Source: Rallus limicola (Eukaryota; Chordata; Aves; Gruiformes; Rallidae). Taken from it: DNA of 64,000 bases. A program made the position numbers and the translations under genes. The notes under the pieces were generated by a model, which saw only the letters and a program-made list of their open reading frames with translations, was not told the origin of the DNA and made no database searches. The stretch is taken from assembly GCA_022605955.1 (NCBI GenBank), contig JAKCOZ010000002.1:71528783-71592782 (forward strand). The letters are read 5' to 3'. How positions within the stretch are numbered: position 1 is the first letter of the stretch; every line of letters begins with the position of its first letter. Below, piece by piece: positions 1 to 13,584 of the stretch.

Positions 1-3000
1 TAGGCCCAGTAGAGCACAGTCCTTTTTAAAAACTAAGATGGAATCCGGTCTCAGCATTTAATGTGTGAAATCCAGGGGCATGTGTGTCAGGACCTCAAAT
101 ACAGGCATGTATTGGAAAACCTCTTGCAACTAGAAAGCCTGGAGTCAAATGTGCCCTAAATGAGTTTATATACAAGGTGAGCAGTGTTTTCACATGATCA
201 AGTCCGCAGTCAAAATACTTCATTAGCAATTTAACTGTGGGATAAGATAATATTTGGAAATCATCTATTAGACAGAAAAATTCATGCTGATCCATTTCAA
301 AGTGAGCTCTGAGTTATGTGAAGTTATTTTCCCAGCAGCTGCTTTATACCAACTTTGAAAGATATTCTTAAGAAAGTCCTGACTACTAGAAATAGATGGA
401 TATTTTGCTCAGTGTGGGGCAGCAATAAATCACGGGGGACCAAAATAAGGTTTAAAAGTGAGGAGATGACAGGAGTATATTCATTCATTTTGGTCCTAGA
501 TGTCTCTGGGATTTATGCAGTTATAACATAAGCAGCAAAGCTCTTTCCTGTACAAATTGTCCTGAATTTTACATGCAAGTTCTAAACCCCTCCACTCAGC
601 ATTTTCTTTCAAGTCTAATTCACAGAACTGTCACTTAGAAATTTACAGTCCAAACTGCAGATCATTTTGAACTGTGTCTATGGGATGGATTGTTATCTCA
701 TTCTAAATAAACTGAAATAGTAAGTTGCATCCTACATCAGCTGGTACAAGAGAAATGAAACAGTGATTTTTCTGAAAGTATCACAGTTTAGTATGAAATG
801 GAATTTTTTATGAGATTAAATTGGGGATGCAAACCAATTTTCAGTGAGTGTTTACAACTCTAACCTTAACACGTTGCTAACTGGGTTAGGTGGCAGTGAC
901 TACTGTAGTTCTGACAATCACATCAGATATCCCAAGGAGGAACACTAACCAAGATGAAATATTGATTTAATGTGTGTAACAACAACCAAAAAAGAAGATA
1001 GTAGCGGTTCTATTAAATCAGGTTCTAAAAATCAGTTGTATCTCACTCCCTCATCTGAAGAGGGCTAAATCTTCCTGAAATAACATACACAATTTCTGTA
1101 ACTTAATTATGTATGACTAGCAGCCTTTAGGTTTTGTTAAGCAGTCAAAAGCTCCTGTAGAAACCTTATGAAAGGAAAAGACAAGTATTTGGTGGCTGAG
1201 GCATAAGCAGAGATGATGGCTGTATCCTTAGCAACATTGTCACTAGATAAACACTTAACACAGTCAAGTCCTGAAACACATCTTCAGACAATCTGACACT
1301 TGGGCTTAAACCTGCTGGAGTGAATTTCCACTCCATTACACTTAGCTACATTTCTCTTTGATATAGTGGTGTCACCTATCTGTAGTGTAGTGAATACTTT
1401 GGATAAGGGCAGGAGAGGCTAAGCTCCCAGGTTTTCAGTTGGCGCTACACAAGCACATTCCATAAAGTCAAGGATGCCTGAACAGCTTGTGATAGTACAT
1501 GTACATGGATCAGTTGTAATTCTGAGGTGAAATCCTGCTGCAATTCTGACCCATCCCATCATAAATCAGTCTCAGCTTAAACATTTTGTGGTTTTTAACA
1601 CCTATAATTATGCCATGATTATTAGGTTCAATTTTACAATAAATTAACATTAAAGGATGAAGAGGGAATCCTTTGCTCCACACACAAAATTAGCAATGAA
1701 TACTCTGAGAGAATTTGTGTGAAAACAGAAAAAATCCCAAATGATTATTTCTTTTGAGGTAGCATGATTCTGGATGCAGAGGTTTCTAGGCAGCTTTATT
1801 GGAAACCAGATATGTCTTGGAAAACAAATATGGTAGGACATAAGGATCAAGAAAAAGAGCAGGTAACTTTAAAAAAAAAAATCCAACCAGTAGAGTGAAA
1901 GCAAATTATAATTATGCTGAAAAATGAGAAGGACTTAGATCTAGAGAAAACTGAATGAAAAGCCTACTGTTAGTAAATATTTTCTGCCTCAAGCTGTTTA
2001 TACTTTCCTCCAAACATACAGCTGGTGTTTAAATCTGAGTTTGAGAAATATAACATGAGCACAGTAACAGTAGTAATATCCCAACATGAAAGAAATGACT
2101 ACATAATAACATGTTTTTTAGTATGTTTTCTGTATTATGACTGTTTGGGCATTAACTTAACAAAACCCTTGTGGTGCTTTAATTTTTCTCCTACACACCT
2201 TTATTTTTCCTCCGTCCTGTATTTGTATATACTCCCTACTTTTTAGATGTTTAGATGTTTCTTAGTATTAAATCAGCATACTTTGGGATTAAACTCCCAG
2301 ATACTTCTTATGCTGTGAATATGGTAATATAGAACTTTCATAGTAAAAACTATGTGCATGGCAAAGTATGTGAGTAGATTAACTAAAAAGTCATTTTTCC
2401 TTGGAGAAGTCACAAAAGGGAAAAGAGTGAAGTTCAGCAAGCAAATCCACTATAATTCCCTCCTTCTAGTCCTATTCCTCACTTCAAGAAAGCGGAAAGG
2501 AAGCCTTGTTATGAAGTGGAATTGGAAAAATTATTAAGGTTGTCTGTGAATTTCATTACAATTTATACTATATATCTCACTAAAACATTTCTGAAACCAA
2601 AGCTTATTTTTTCCCGGGAGAGACACTCCGCAAAAGGCTTAATGAGTAGCTGTGGGTATAAGAAACATTACCAATCACTCCTTGGTACAAAATAAATAGT
2701 GGAAATGATGCAGTTTCAAATGAAAAAAACCCAAAACAACTCTTTGCTTGGTATGGCTATAATGAAGTTATGGACGATATCATTAAGAAAGTTTTTATAA
2801 ATATTTATCTGACTGTATTTAACTCGGGATACTTTTAGAGTAGTGATCCTTCCCAAGCAGAGTATGGTTAAAGTCTCTGACCTATATCTGGACCAAACTC
2901 AGATCAAAAGAGGAAAAAATCATGTTAGCTAGCCTCATAATGACAGGGATAACAGTGAATTTGAATTAGGTGATATAAAGCTGCCTCCCTGAGGCAGTAG

Positions 3001-3083
3001 GTAGTCTTCCTTCAAAAGACATTAGCCCTGGAAGCTTTTCCTTTTACTCTTCAAATCAGGGGAAAGGAAGCAGGAAGAGAAAG

Positions 3084-3100
3084 TAATAATAATAATAATA
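3084..3100. repeat. Short (TAA)n microsatellite
   Basis: Five consecutive TAA units plus a partial unit, directly visible. It is short, so low polymorphism is expected. There is no link to a recognisable element. Confidence 0.85.
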
Positions 3101-6100
3101 TTAAATGCTCCACAGCTGACACATGTGGAATGGTGGATCTGAAGAAGGCTGGTAGAGTACATCAGCTTTTATAATGGACTTAGTCACCTTACTGCTTCAG
3201 GTACTTTTAGAGGTAGCGAAAGTGAGAGCAAACAACAGTCTGTGGGTATCACCATACTGTTTGGCTAGGGGCAGCAACACATTGGCTCCCGTCACTTAGC
3301 AAAACATTGGCATGGCAGTTTGGGTAATGCTTTAAAAATATTGGCACGGACATCGGTTATTTTTACTGTCTGGGTCATGCAGTCCTTATATGCAGCTATA
3401 TTGAGGACTGAAGCAAATGTTCTGGCTACTATGTATTGGGGAATAACAGAGAATTTCACTGGGTTGGAGGATGATTTTGAAAGTATCCATTCTGTGAATG
3501 TATGGATGGGAACAAGATTAATGAGCAAGTATCAAATAAGTAGACTTGGAGGACTTGACTGTGTGATCCCTGATGAAACAGTTTACAAGAGAAATTAGCT
3601 ATTTTCATGTATTAATACCTTAATCTCCCTGGTTCCCCTTGGTACATGCAAGTATAAAACCTATGTTTCAATATGGCAAGTTTTAGATTAGCTAAAAATG
3701 AGGTAGACCTTCAGGCTCCAGTGCTTGAAAATACTGTCCCTGATCAATCTAGTTCTGTCAAGCAGACCCTTGCTCGGATTCATTCTTCAGCACGCAGCAA
3801 CATTTATATTGCTAAGCCTGCAAAGAACTGGGCCTTGTTAAATGACATTTACAACTTCTTGAATTTAACAGATTTTTATATATGTGGCTCATGTTTGCTC
3901 AGGGACAGAAGTAGGAAACTTCAACAATTTTCAACCTTTAATAACTAGAAAAACCTCTAGGCATAGAGAAAACCCAAAGTCTTTATAGATGTTTAAAAGT
4001 TAAAAAGAAAAAAACCCCAAATCTTAAAAAAAAATGTTTAAAAACTCAACATTGTTGCTTTAGTGACAAAAAAGGACTTTTGTGGCTTGGAATTCAGCCT
4101 TTAATTATATTCATATCAATGAAGTTCCTATGTCTAGAAGCATCTGACTCAAAAATTCCAGTGTTACAAGAAAATCTGATTTGATTTGGGAACCTTAATA
4201 ACACTTTGAGCTGACTTCATGCACACTCCCTGGTATTTTACCAACTTTTGTATTGGCACTGAGAATGACTCGGCAGTAAAGGGGAGTGGAATTTTTCATT
4301 TTGTCTCCAATGTTTGGAAAGGCACTGAGTGCTCATAACTCCAGATGAAGTGAAAGGAACATGTAGATCTTTAACACCCATAAAATTCAGCGCAGAGGAG
4401 CACTTATAATAGCTGATGGCTGTGAGGATGGAAAGGAACAGTGCTGTCATTCTGACCCTACAACCACAAGTAGATTTAGAGCCAGAGGTGAGCAGGAAAT
4501 ATGTTTTCCCTGTTCTGTATCACTGGTATTTCAAAGTGCTTCCCTCTTTCCATCAAGCTAAATGTTAAGATTGTGTGGGGATATAATGTCTTTAGAGACA
4601 GGAAGTGGCAGATCTGGTTTGAAGCTGCTTGTACGTTCAGCTGAGGTGCGGAAACCAGAATCCTGCTGCCTGTCCCTGCCTGGATCACAGCAGACACCAG
4701 AACGCAATCTCGCCTCTCCTGCATAAATGGTCTCAGCAACAGCTAGAGGATGAGGGGAAAGAAGCCAGCAATCTGATCCAGGCATCTCATCTCTCCCATG
4801 TCCAGATTTTCGTCTTGAATTTCTGAAAGATTTTCCTGAATAAAAGCTTTCTTCAGAAATACAGTCCTCCCAAAGTATCATAAAAAAAAAAAGTTGGGAA
4901 GGGGGGAGAGTACAGGCTGAGAACTTCCATAATCTTTTGGAACAAGTAATTAAATTTTCCTTGCCTTTAAACCAAAAAATAGAATACTGAAAAAGTGTCC
5001 TTTTCTTTTAGATTAAACTAGACATTTATTAGCTATTGAAAGCGTTTGCACTTTCACATGTGACATTTTGATTTCTTTAAAGTGTCTCATTTTCTAAGTA
5101 CGAAACCTCAAGCTTCAATCGCATTTATGATGTCAGCTCTTTCTATTTATTACTGGCTTACTGTCATATTGTTTAGCTTTTTTTAAAAAAAATAACAAAT
5201 ATTTATAATTGTACCAGAGTAACCTGCATTAAGCATCAACTGCAGTTGTGCAGAAAAAGCAAGATTAACCCACATTGCTTAGAATCATTGGAATAAAGAT
5301 GAGAAGTACTTTTCTAGCACCTAATCTTCCATGAAACAAAGAGTAATAACAAGTACAAATTGAAATCCCTGGCATGCCTAAGGACTGACAACATTTAGTG
5401 TGTATTGCTCTCAGAAGATGCTCAGACAGTGAGGCCACACATCTCAGTAGTGTCACCACTCTCAAAAATAGTATCAAAACTGTCAGGTCATTTTTGATCC
5501 TTATTGCCCTTAATACATCAGTCACATTGTGTTCATGTAAAACTTTGCTAGTTAATCATTACAGGAACGAAAACATAGCATTTCTGATGCTTGTAGATTG
5601 TTTTGGGGTTTTTTAGCATTTTTGCTGTACTATGTGCAATGAACATCTGAAAAGATCAGATTATTATGGAAAGGATAGAGTTCCAGGGATTCTGCTTCTC
5701 TGAAAATAAATTATATTTACTCTCATTTCTGTCCTAAACAACAAACTGAATCAGCAAAATGGAAGAGATTTGATTGAACTGGCCCCCTTTTTCTAGTGTT
5801 TCACTGAACTTTAGTTATGTAAAAAAACCCAAACACCTACACTTTTTTTTCAGTGAAGCAGAAAAAATGTTTTAGACGTAATAGTATTTTTAAAAGGCCA
5901 GCAGTGATAACCTTAGTAGATGTGAGCATGTCATCACTCACCCTACAAGATGGTCCTAATATATCTAGATAATTCTTTTAGCTGTTTCTGTTTCTTGATC
6001 TTCTCATGAGCATACCTGAGAACTCCACGACTCCACTCCAAAATAAACCTCAATCACAGTACACTTTCACAAGAAAGCATTTTCTTTGCAGCACTTTTGA

Positions 6101-9100
6101 TGAATGTGTCAAGAGGCGTTTTCCCCCTCCTCCTTTTAAGTTGACATTGATCCAAATAGCCAAGATTTGCAGGTGTTGAGCTTTAGCTGTGAAGCATTTG
6201 ATCTGCCCACCCACAAAGAATTGCCCTGGAAACATCCAGCTATTGCAGCAGTTCTCCAGCTTGCTATTGAGTATACAGCCACTCATGGTCACTTCGTGAT
6301 CACAAAGCCACAAAGAAATCCTGAGGCATGTCCAGATTACCTTATAGCACCATTTATAAATTAAATACACCCCCCCCTGCTTTTTAGGGCATTCAATTGC
6401 TTTGGACTCCTGGCTCTGTTTCAACGTGAATAAAGCTAATTGGAACTAGTTTGTATTTCAAATAGCGTTTTAAAGATATCTGCACTGAATTAAGTAGAGT
6501 AATTCATGGAAATGTTTGAAAGAGGATTTACTACGAAAATCTCACGTTTGTTAATTCACACAGAGGAACAGCAATCAAAATTGTAATTTAACAGGCAGTA
6601 TCTGCTGCACAATTGGGTCCCTTTGAATGTGTCAGTCTACACCTGAGTCTGTGAGCAGCAGAGCACAGAAGAAGGTTGGAAACAGTAATTGTGACCTTCA
6701 ATCACAAAACTGATAAGTATGTGATGCTACTCCAACAATTATCAGCATGAGCATTTAACACTTGGTTGGTTCAAGCAGGTGGCAAATAAACAAGACTTTC
6801 ACCTTAGGTTTAAGCTTTTAATTTCTCATTGTGTCTCTTGGTTCACACAGACTGAATTCTCCTTCCCTAGTGGCTTGCTCTGCAATTAAAACCTTTGCTT
6901 TATTCTAACTTAGTAGTCACTATGTGAGAATGGTGACTCCGTGTCTCCTGTTTTCTTGCTGAACTTAACCTAGATGTGCCTTCTCTACCCATGAGAAATG
7001 ACCATCTCACCTCCCTCTGAGACTTGGAACCAGACTGTGCCTCAGGTCTGGTAGGGAACAAGGCTGTTCAATCATCATGCAAACTCTGGAGGTTTCTTTC
7101 CTTTCTGTAGGATCCCAGAATCTGATTGCACAGAAAATGCAGACAGGAGCTGTAAGAACACGTACAGTGTTTTGATAGTTTGCCAGATGAACATGTGTAT
7201 GTCATATTCATAACATGTTTACATATTGCAGCAGCTGGCTATATCTTATAGGTCAAAATAATATGTTATTTGTGTTTCTAATATCTAATGGAATTCCATT
7301 TTGAGGTTAAAAAAATGGAGCTTTTTCTTCATTTATATGTTGAAATAAAGCTTTTCCTTCTCCTCAATGTATCCAGAAATCTGTCAAAAAACCCAGTAAT
7401 TAAGAGGTTCAATAAATCACCATTAAGCAATCCGAAGCAATGCATGTTACTATTCATTTTTCAATCCTAAAACATGTAAAGTATCTTCCTCCACAGTAAG
7501 GCCGATGTAATGTTTCAACATCTCTTTAAAATGCTTAATGAAGTGGGAGGATTTATCTTTTATAAAAAACATTTAGAAAGCTTCTCTCCCAAAAGTTAAT
7601 ATTCTGTTACAGTTAACTGATTGTATAAAATATGTTTGGAAATGTCTGAATGGTAGATGTATCTTATTTATCCGTATGCCAGTGACATGTAGGGTCCATA
7701 GCTGTAGCTTTTAATTTTAATAATTAATATCACATATAGAAAGCTGATCTTTTCACACATGATCTATTTTTTATCAGTGTCCAATGGTTTGAGTCAAAAT
7801 TATAATTTCAGTCATTTTCTTCCTTCTCCACACCCTCCCTTTCTTTCTCTATAAGTAGACTATAGCATGCAGCTTACTTAATATTAAGACATTAAAAGGC
7901 TAGAAGTTTACCTAAAAGATCAGATAAATTTACTGTGTGGGTGAGGGGTAAAAGGATTTTTGTATGCTTCCTAAAAACTTACTTCCCATCTGTTACTTAT
8001 TGAAAATTCCTTTAATTGTCTATCATGCTATGACGAGAAAATTGTTGCAAAGAAAATACCACTGCTGTATGTAAAGAAGCAAGTCCCCAAACGTGAAAAA
8101 CAAACCATTTCTTTTGTTTTCATATGGGGCTTGTTTAACTTCTCTGGCCAGTCTTGTGAACATACTGGCAAACCCCACTTTTTGTTGAAAGATTCACACG
8201 TTAGATGAGGTGAGACATCTCACATTCTGGTTCTTTCATACCTCAGAGAAGTCATCCTGCAGGCCAAACCCCACATTGGTATTCATAGTATTTTAAAGGT
8301 CAAAAACACGCAGGAAAAAAGTCAGAAAACATTTCAGAACTTGTTTACATTTGAGAGAGAAACCAGGAGTAGAAAGGCAGCACAATTTGTTTATCTTTAC
8401 AGGTCACCTTTTTTAATTTGATGTGCTGTATATTGTCAAAATCAGAGTTTCCAAGGTTAATAGTCTATCAGTCAGATTGCATTCAAGAATATTTTAAAAT
8501 ATGGTTTGTGTTAATAAATGATGCCTGAAATGATTACTTTCTCCCTATATCCAATGTTTGTTTTATTCAGAAGCAAAATGGGAACATTTCATGAATAACA
8601 AGTGGCAGTCGGGTAGTAATCTGAAGACTAGCATAAGAGGAAACTCAAAGATTATAAAACCGCAACATTGAAACACAGAGAGAGGCATCTGGTTTTGAGC
8701 TTTACTAAATGTTTTAAGGCTAGTTCTACATAACGGGCAGTTCTTTGTGTTTCTTTATTTTCAGATCAGATGCTTTTTGTCAATTAAGAAAATGCAAGTG
8801 TTCATAAACATACATGCCATTACAATTATGAGGATTTATTTAGACCAATTTTATAGCTACTGTATTCATAGAAAGGCAGTGTGCTGTGTAAACTAAATAC
8901 AAATGTGATCACATTATTATTATGCTACCGTTGGAAATGAAAGTTTAAAAAATTTGACTACATTATGCTTTAAATCTGTATAATAAGAAGTGATGCATGT
9001 TCGCTCATCTGGGATGTCTGGGAATTTCAGCAATGCATCAATATAAGGTGAATCTTAGACTTCTTTTTCAAAGACCATACGTTCCTGGCAACCCTTTCAC

Positions 9101-9985
9101 ACAGACTTTTGCTGATTATTGTTGGTTCTTGCATGAGAGTAGTTTTACAATAAAGCAGCAACAGAGAAGAAAAAATAATCCATTATGTGATCACTCCTAA
9201 TTATTGATTTATATGGCCAAAAGTTTTAAGTGCATGAGTGAAGGATGAAAATTTGTGAAAACACGCTGGCTGAAATGAGTAGATGCAAAAAGGACACAGA
9301 TTCTTTTCCATACTATCAGGTAGTTATCATGGTATACCTGCCACAAAGTACATTTACTGCCCTCAGATATTACCAGAATAGTCTCTACCTACTTTGGCAT
9401 CACCTTCCCTCTCCTCCCATCACACATTTTTACTGACAATTGCTAGGGGATCATAAAATTGAAGTAGCAGACTAACAAAACCTCAGGGTTTAGATTTCCT
9501 ACTAAGTAAATTTCTGTTTGGAGAGGCAAAGGCAAAGGGAAAATGCATAAAGCTTTGTTTCTTTCTGCAAACTGTGAGAACTGGTGCTCTCGGGTTTCAG
9601 CTGAGTTGCTAGCAAAGGTTATCACACAGTTATTTTACAATACCATGCAGTATATGTATTAGCTAAGGCATTAGATATGCCTTTGTTAAAGGAAAGAGAA
9701 CCTCTACCTTGACAACAGAGCCAACAGGGATCAACAGTCTCAAAATGTTCCTAAAGTTTCTCTCACCTCATACAATGCAACTAATCCAAGAACAAAAGAA
9801 TAACTTTCCAAAATGGAGGAGTTTTGGGTATTGTTTTCTCTTTGTTTCATCATCACTCTTGAATTAGTCTGGATGGTAAAATGTTGGAAGATTCTCAGAT
9901 CAAGTCCTTAGCCTAAGAAAGAAAAGAATCCTGACTCAAATGTATTTCAAGTAGCATGTAATATGCTATCAAAACAACTTTAGAC

Positions 9986-10030
9986 ACAGAGGAAGCAGTT
10001 GAGAGGAAGAGGAAAATGAAAAAGGAAGGG
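9986..10030. repeat. Purine-rich low-complexity tract
   Basis: A run of about 45 bases that is almost entirely A and G on the plus strand (AGAGGAAGAGG-type content). It is low-complexity sequence with no coding evidence. Confidence 0.6.
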
Positions 10031-11574
10031 AACATATTAAACCTCAAATTAAAATGTAGAGTAGCTGTGTCTTAAAAAGGAAAAATATTATTTCAAGCCA
10101 ATCAAGAAACAGGTTTCAAGGGAAAAACATGCCTACATCATCTTACAGAATAGCAGGTAGCAGGGATGACAAACATGAACTCAGCTGTTCCAAAGCAAAA
10201 TGAAAGAGTGACAAGTTAGATAAATGCAAGTACTCGCTCTTAGAAAGGATAATGCTTACTCCTTGTCATTAGCAGGCTAGTGGGAAAGAAAAAAATCCCA
10301 GACATTCAGTGAGGCTGGCAGTGCCCGCTACACTAGGCAGTCTGTCTCTACCTCATGTTCTGTGGTGGTGTTGTATGAACGTTGTATCTGAGGGAATAGG
10401 ACTGACTCTGTCTTACTAGCAGACCAAGTAAAATGGTTTTAGAGCCATTGATGTTCCAGTAGTGAAGGAACTATCTCAGTGTGAGATGTCTGTTGGTATG
10501 ATGTCTCCAAAGTAATGGTATTACAATCTTCTCTCACACGGAGAAACTATTTGTCTTGCAGTTTTACTTGGACAGTGACATTTTAACATTTACACTTCAT
10601 TGGGTTATGCTCATCTGCTACTGGTTCCTTCTTTTCCCCTCTCTAATAAGCAGAGTCAATAGGTAACAGTTCAGTCAGAATTCACTGTGACTGTCTGCAC
10701 ATTTTAGTAGTATGTATGTTACTGATGTGACTTTATTTTTTTTAACATCACTCTGTATACAGCCTTCATGGATTCTCATCACCAGGGCACGTTGTTAATA
10801 AGGTTTTATCTTCTCTTTCTGTTTATTAGTAAGGATATTGAAATGATTTCCAAAGCCACTCTTTGTCACATGAAAATTAACAGCTGGAGCTTGATCCTAA
10901 GCAGCTATGCAATGAGAAGACCTCAGAGTCTTTGCATACTATCATCTGGCTATAAATAGACACACTGCACATCTCTGTGCTTTATTCCACAGCCAATATT
11001 CAGCCTGGGTAGCAGTGTTAACAGGTGCCCCCCTTCTCATTCCAGTTGAAACAAAGCTGAAAGGGTTACCCAGTGTAAAACTGTCAGTAATAGAGTCAAA
11101 GTGTCTGATGGAGTTTTTCCAGTGTAACAAAAAGGAGATTAGCTCATGTGTCGCTAAGGATGTGAAACTGAGAACTGCTGTATTAATGTGTGCAGTGTCA
11201 TGAAGGAAAAGCATGGCATAAAACATGGTCCTTTTGCACAAATCTGTCAGAAAGCTTCTAACAGTGTGTTTACTGGAGCTGGCAAGAATTATCAGACCTG
11301 CTCTGATATGCCTGGTCTGGCCCCATGTTGCTCATTATTTATTTTTCAGCATTTACTTTAGCAAGGCAGTAAAGACCATGCCTCAGTCTTCAGCTATGTG
11401 CATTCAAATCTGAACACTTGAAAGAATGGAACAGAAACACAAGGGTAGATTTAATAACATTTTCTACTTTACCTGTAACTTTTAGCTTCGTTGGAGACAG
11501 AACTGGGGTGAGGTGACTCCACACTCAAACCAAGGTGGAGCCAAGGTGATATTAACTCTGCACATCGAAGGACT

Positions 11575-11600
11575 AATCTCTGCAGAGATTTTTTTTTTTT
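11575..11600. repeat. 16-bp perfect palindrome abutting a T12 run
   Basis: The sequence AATCTCTGCAGAGATT is its own reverse complement. Its final two T residues begin a run of twelve T. The pattern could form a small hairpin followed by a T tract. In a bird genome it is most likely incidental, since no RNA polymerase III promoter boxes are visible upstream. Confidence 0.7.
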
Positions 11601-12536
11601 GGGCATGCTGTGCTATAGCCTGACAATAAGCAGATTGCTAGATTGGATCAGGAAAAGAAAAAAATCATGACTTTGGGAATTACTTCAATCTTGACTTTTG
11701 TTATGTTCTTTAGCTCTCTCATAGTACATAATAATCCCAATAACAAAGCCAGAACTATAGTTCTAGTTGATAGCTTGTGAAACCATATATTTGTTGAAGA
11801 GATGAGGAGTGAAGACAGCATCTGAGGATCCATCTCTTCAGCACTAATCTATGTGCCTTTTTTTTGTCTCATTTCCCACTCATGATTTAATGTATGATGC
11901 ATATCTCAGCTTTAGAAAGCTTCAAACCTGCTTCTCATTTTTCACCTTAATGGATACAGTTCTGTCTTACCTTTGCTTGAATGGCTTCAGTCTGTTAAGC
12001 CTATGGGCCCCCAAGTTGGACTGCAAAAAGCCAAATCGAAATAGCCACTTAGAACTTAATAATGCATAAAGGTTACAGTTTAAAGTTGTAATATCAAGTC
12101 AAGCAAGTAGATGGAGGATTTTGTGGGGGCCAGGAAAGGGAATTCCTTCCTAAACCTAAAAGTAGGTGATTATCAAATAGTGACTTTTAAGGTATATGAA
12201 TTCCACTATCCAGGAAACTCCATGAGATAATAGGCATTGCTTGTGGCATGAAAGTAAGTTCACACACAGAAAAAGTAAGACAGAAACAGTTTCCCACCTC
12301 CACCATCTTGCAAGAGCTGATGTAATTTAGATGAGAAGTGAATGTTCTTTTCCCATGAACAGCTCTGATTTACCACCTACATGGTAAACTCCAAATTACC
12401 TCTTAATTCCATTATGTTTCTGTCTACCACTGTACTGGTATGATTTTATTGCTATACCATTTGCACAGAAAGAGAAATTAACTGCTGTTTAAGAAAATTG
12501 GATGCAAATGTTATTTGATGGACTATTGCACGGCCG

Positions 12537-12550
12537 ATTAGTGCACTAAT
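12537..12550. repeat. 14-bp perfect palindrome
   Basis: ATTAGTGCACTAAT reads the same on both strands. It is a short site of unknown relevance. It resembles a dyad binding site only in being symmetric, and no known factor consensus is claimed. Confidence 0.6.
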
Positions 12551-13485
12551 GTATACAAAGGTAATATAATTTGAAGGTGTCTGAATCGTAGAATCTGTAT
12601 TAAAAAACTCCTCTTTGGGAGTTTTACCAAGTGAAACACTTGGAGATAATATGCAAGACTTCAGGTTCTTGCAAACTACTTTGGTCTTGAAATCTAACTG
12701 CTTAGTTAAATTTCACAAGTATATTGCAGGAAGTCAAATGGTTTTAGTCCATAAAGTTTACAAACCCCACTACCTGTAGGTTCTGTAATCATGTTTATCC
12801 TTCAGCGAGATGATTTATCTCTTGGTGTTTAACTGAACAGAATATTGTCTTTTATTATATTCTCCCCTTGATATATACTTTGTCTACATATTGTTTTCAG
12901 AATTCTAATACGAATTTCATGAATTTCACGAGTGTGGATATCCATCTACTTGCAAATTATTCGTATGCATCATCTTTCACATCCTGTCTTCATAGAAAAG
13001 AAACTTCACTGGTTTCTTGTAGATTGTTTATTATTTATAACTGTGGGCAAACTTTCTTGAAATCTGCTGCACCTCATGAAAGCACGACCGACATCAAAGG
13101 TGTGTTTCATTTTCACTAAAGGAAGTTTTTAAGTGATCTCATATGGTGTGAGATAGCCTGCCATTTCCTATACTTCTTCTATATATTAAAAAACCAAACC
13201 AAAAGCCATTCAGAAAAGGCTAAAGTTTAAATGATAGGCATAGAGAAAAATATTTATGCCTTTCCAGCATCAAGGCTTTATTCCTCCTGCTTTTACTCTG
13301 TCACAGGTATTGATGGGGATAGGCATATATTCAAAGATCACCTGGTAACAGTGACTGCAGGGTTAAAGGAAGAAGAGATTATAGGACCTCCTTTCATATG
13401 GCCTTAGATAGCTGGATGGACCATTCATCACATTTCTTCCAGCATGGGACTTTGTGGAAAGTATCAAGCAGCGTATCTTGAAGCA

Positions 13486-13584
13486 TTGGGCAGCCTGGTC
13501 TAGTGAAGGTGTCCTTGCGCATGGCATGATCTTTGAGGTCCCCTTCCAACCCAAAGCATTCTGTGATTCTATGGTTCTGTGATA
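13486..13584 (+). mobile_element. CR1 LINE, truncated 3' end
   Basis: The fragment starts at GGGCAGCCTGGTCTAGTG and runs through ATGATCTTTGAGGTCCCCTTCCAACCC. It ends in degenerate octamer repeats (ATTCTGTG, ATTCTATG, GTTCTGTG). This is the hallmark 3' end of avian CR1 non-LTR retrotransposons in plus orientation. Only about 100 bp remain, far short of a full CR1, and this 5' truncation is the usual state for the family. It contains no reverse transcriptase coding sequence. An open frame of 109 codons on the opposite strand crosses the fragment and has no meaning as a gene. Confidence 0.92.

Larger units (their letters stand above)
1..13485. other. AT-rich non-coding DNA, no gene recognised
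   Basis: I read both strands and find no credible coding region, RNA gene or recognisable transposable element here. Open frames are short (about 90-125 codons at most), lack known motifs, and often coexist with open frames on the opposite strand. The content is unique-looking AT-rich sequence with short homopolymers, a small TAA repeat near 3.09 kb, a somewhat more GC-rich stretch near 4.56-4.80 kb, a purine-rich stretch near 9.99-10.03 kb and two small palindromes near 11.58 and 12.54 kb. Very old, diverged repeats could be present below the limit of recognition by eye. Confidence 0.6.

Noticed and set aside
3765..3815. Faint resemblance to the start of U6 snRNA (CTCGG..CAGCAC)
   Set aside because: Only a few words agree. 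The rest of the sequence does not follow the U6 order, so it is treated as chance.
3320..3948. Two neighbouring plus-strand open frames (92 and 91 codons) that look less repetitive than most
   Set aside because: They are in different frames, match no family I recognise, and lack visible splice sites joining them. A retrocopy cannot be excluded but is not supported.
6050..6424. Overlapping open frames on both strands
   Set aside because: A shadow pair in low-stop sequence. Neither translation contains a known motif.
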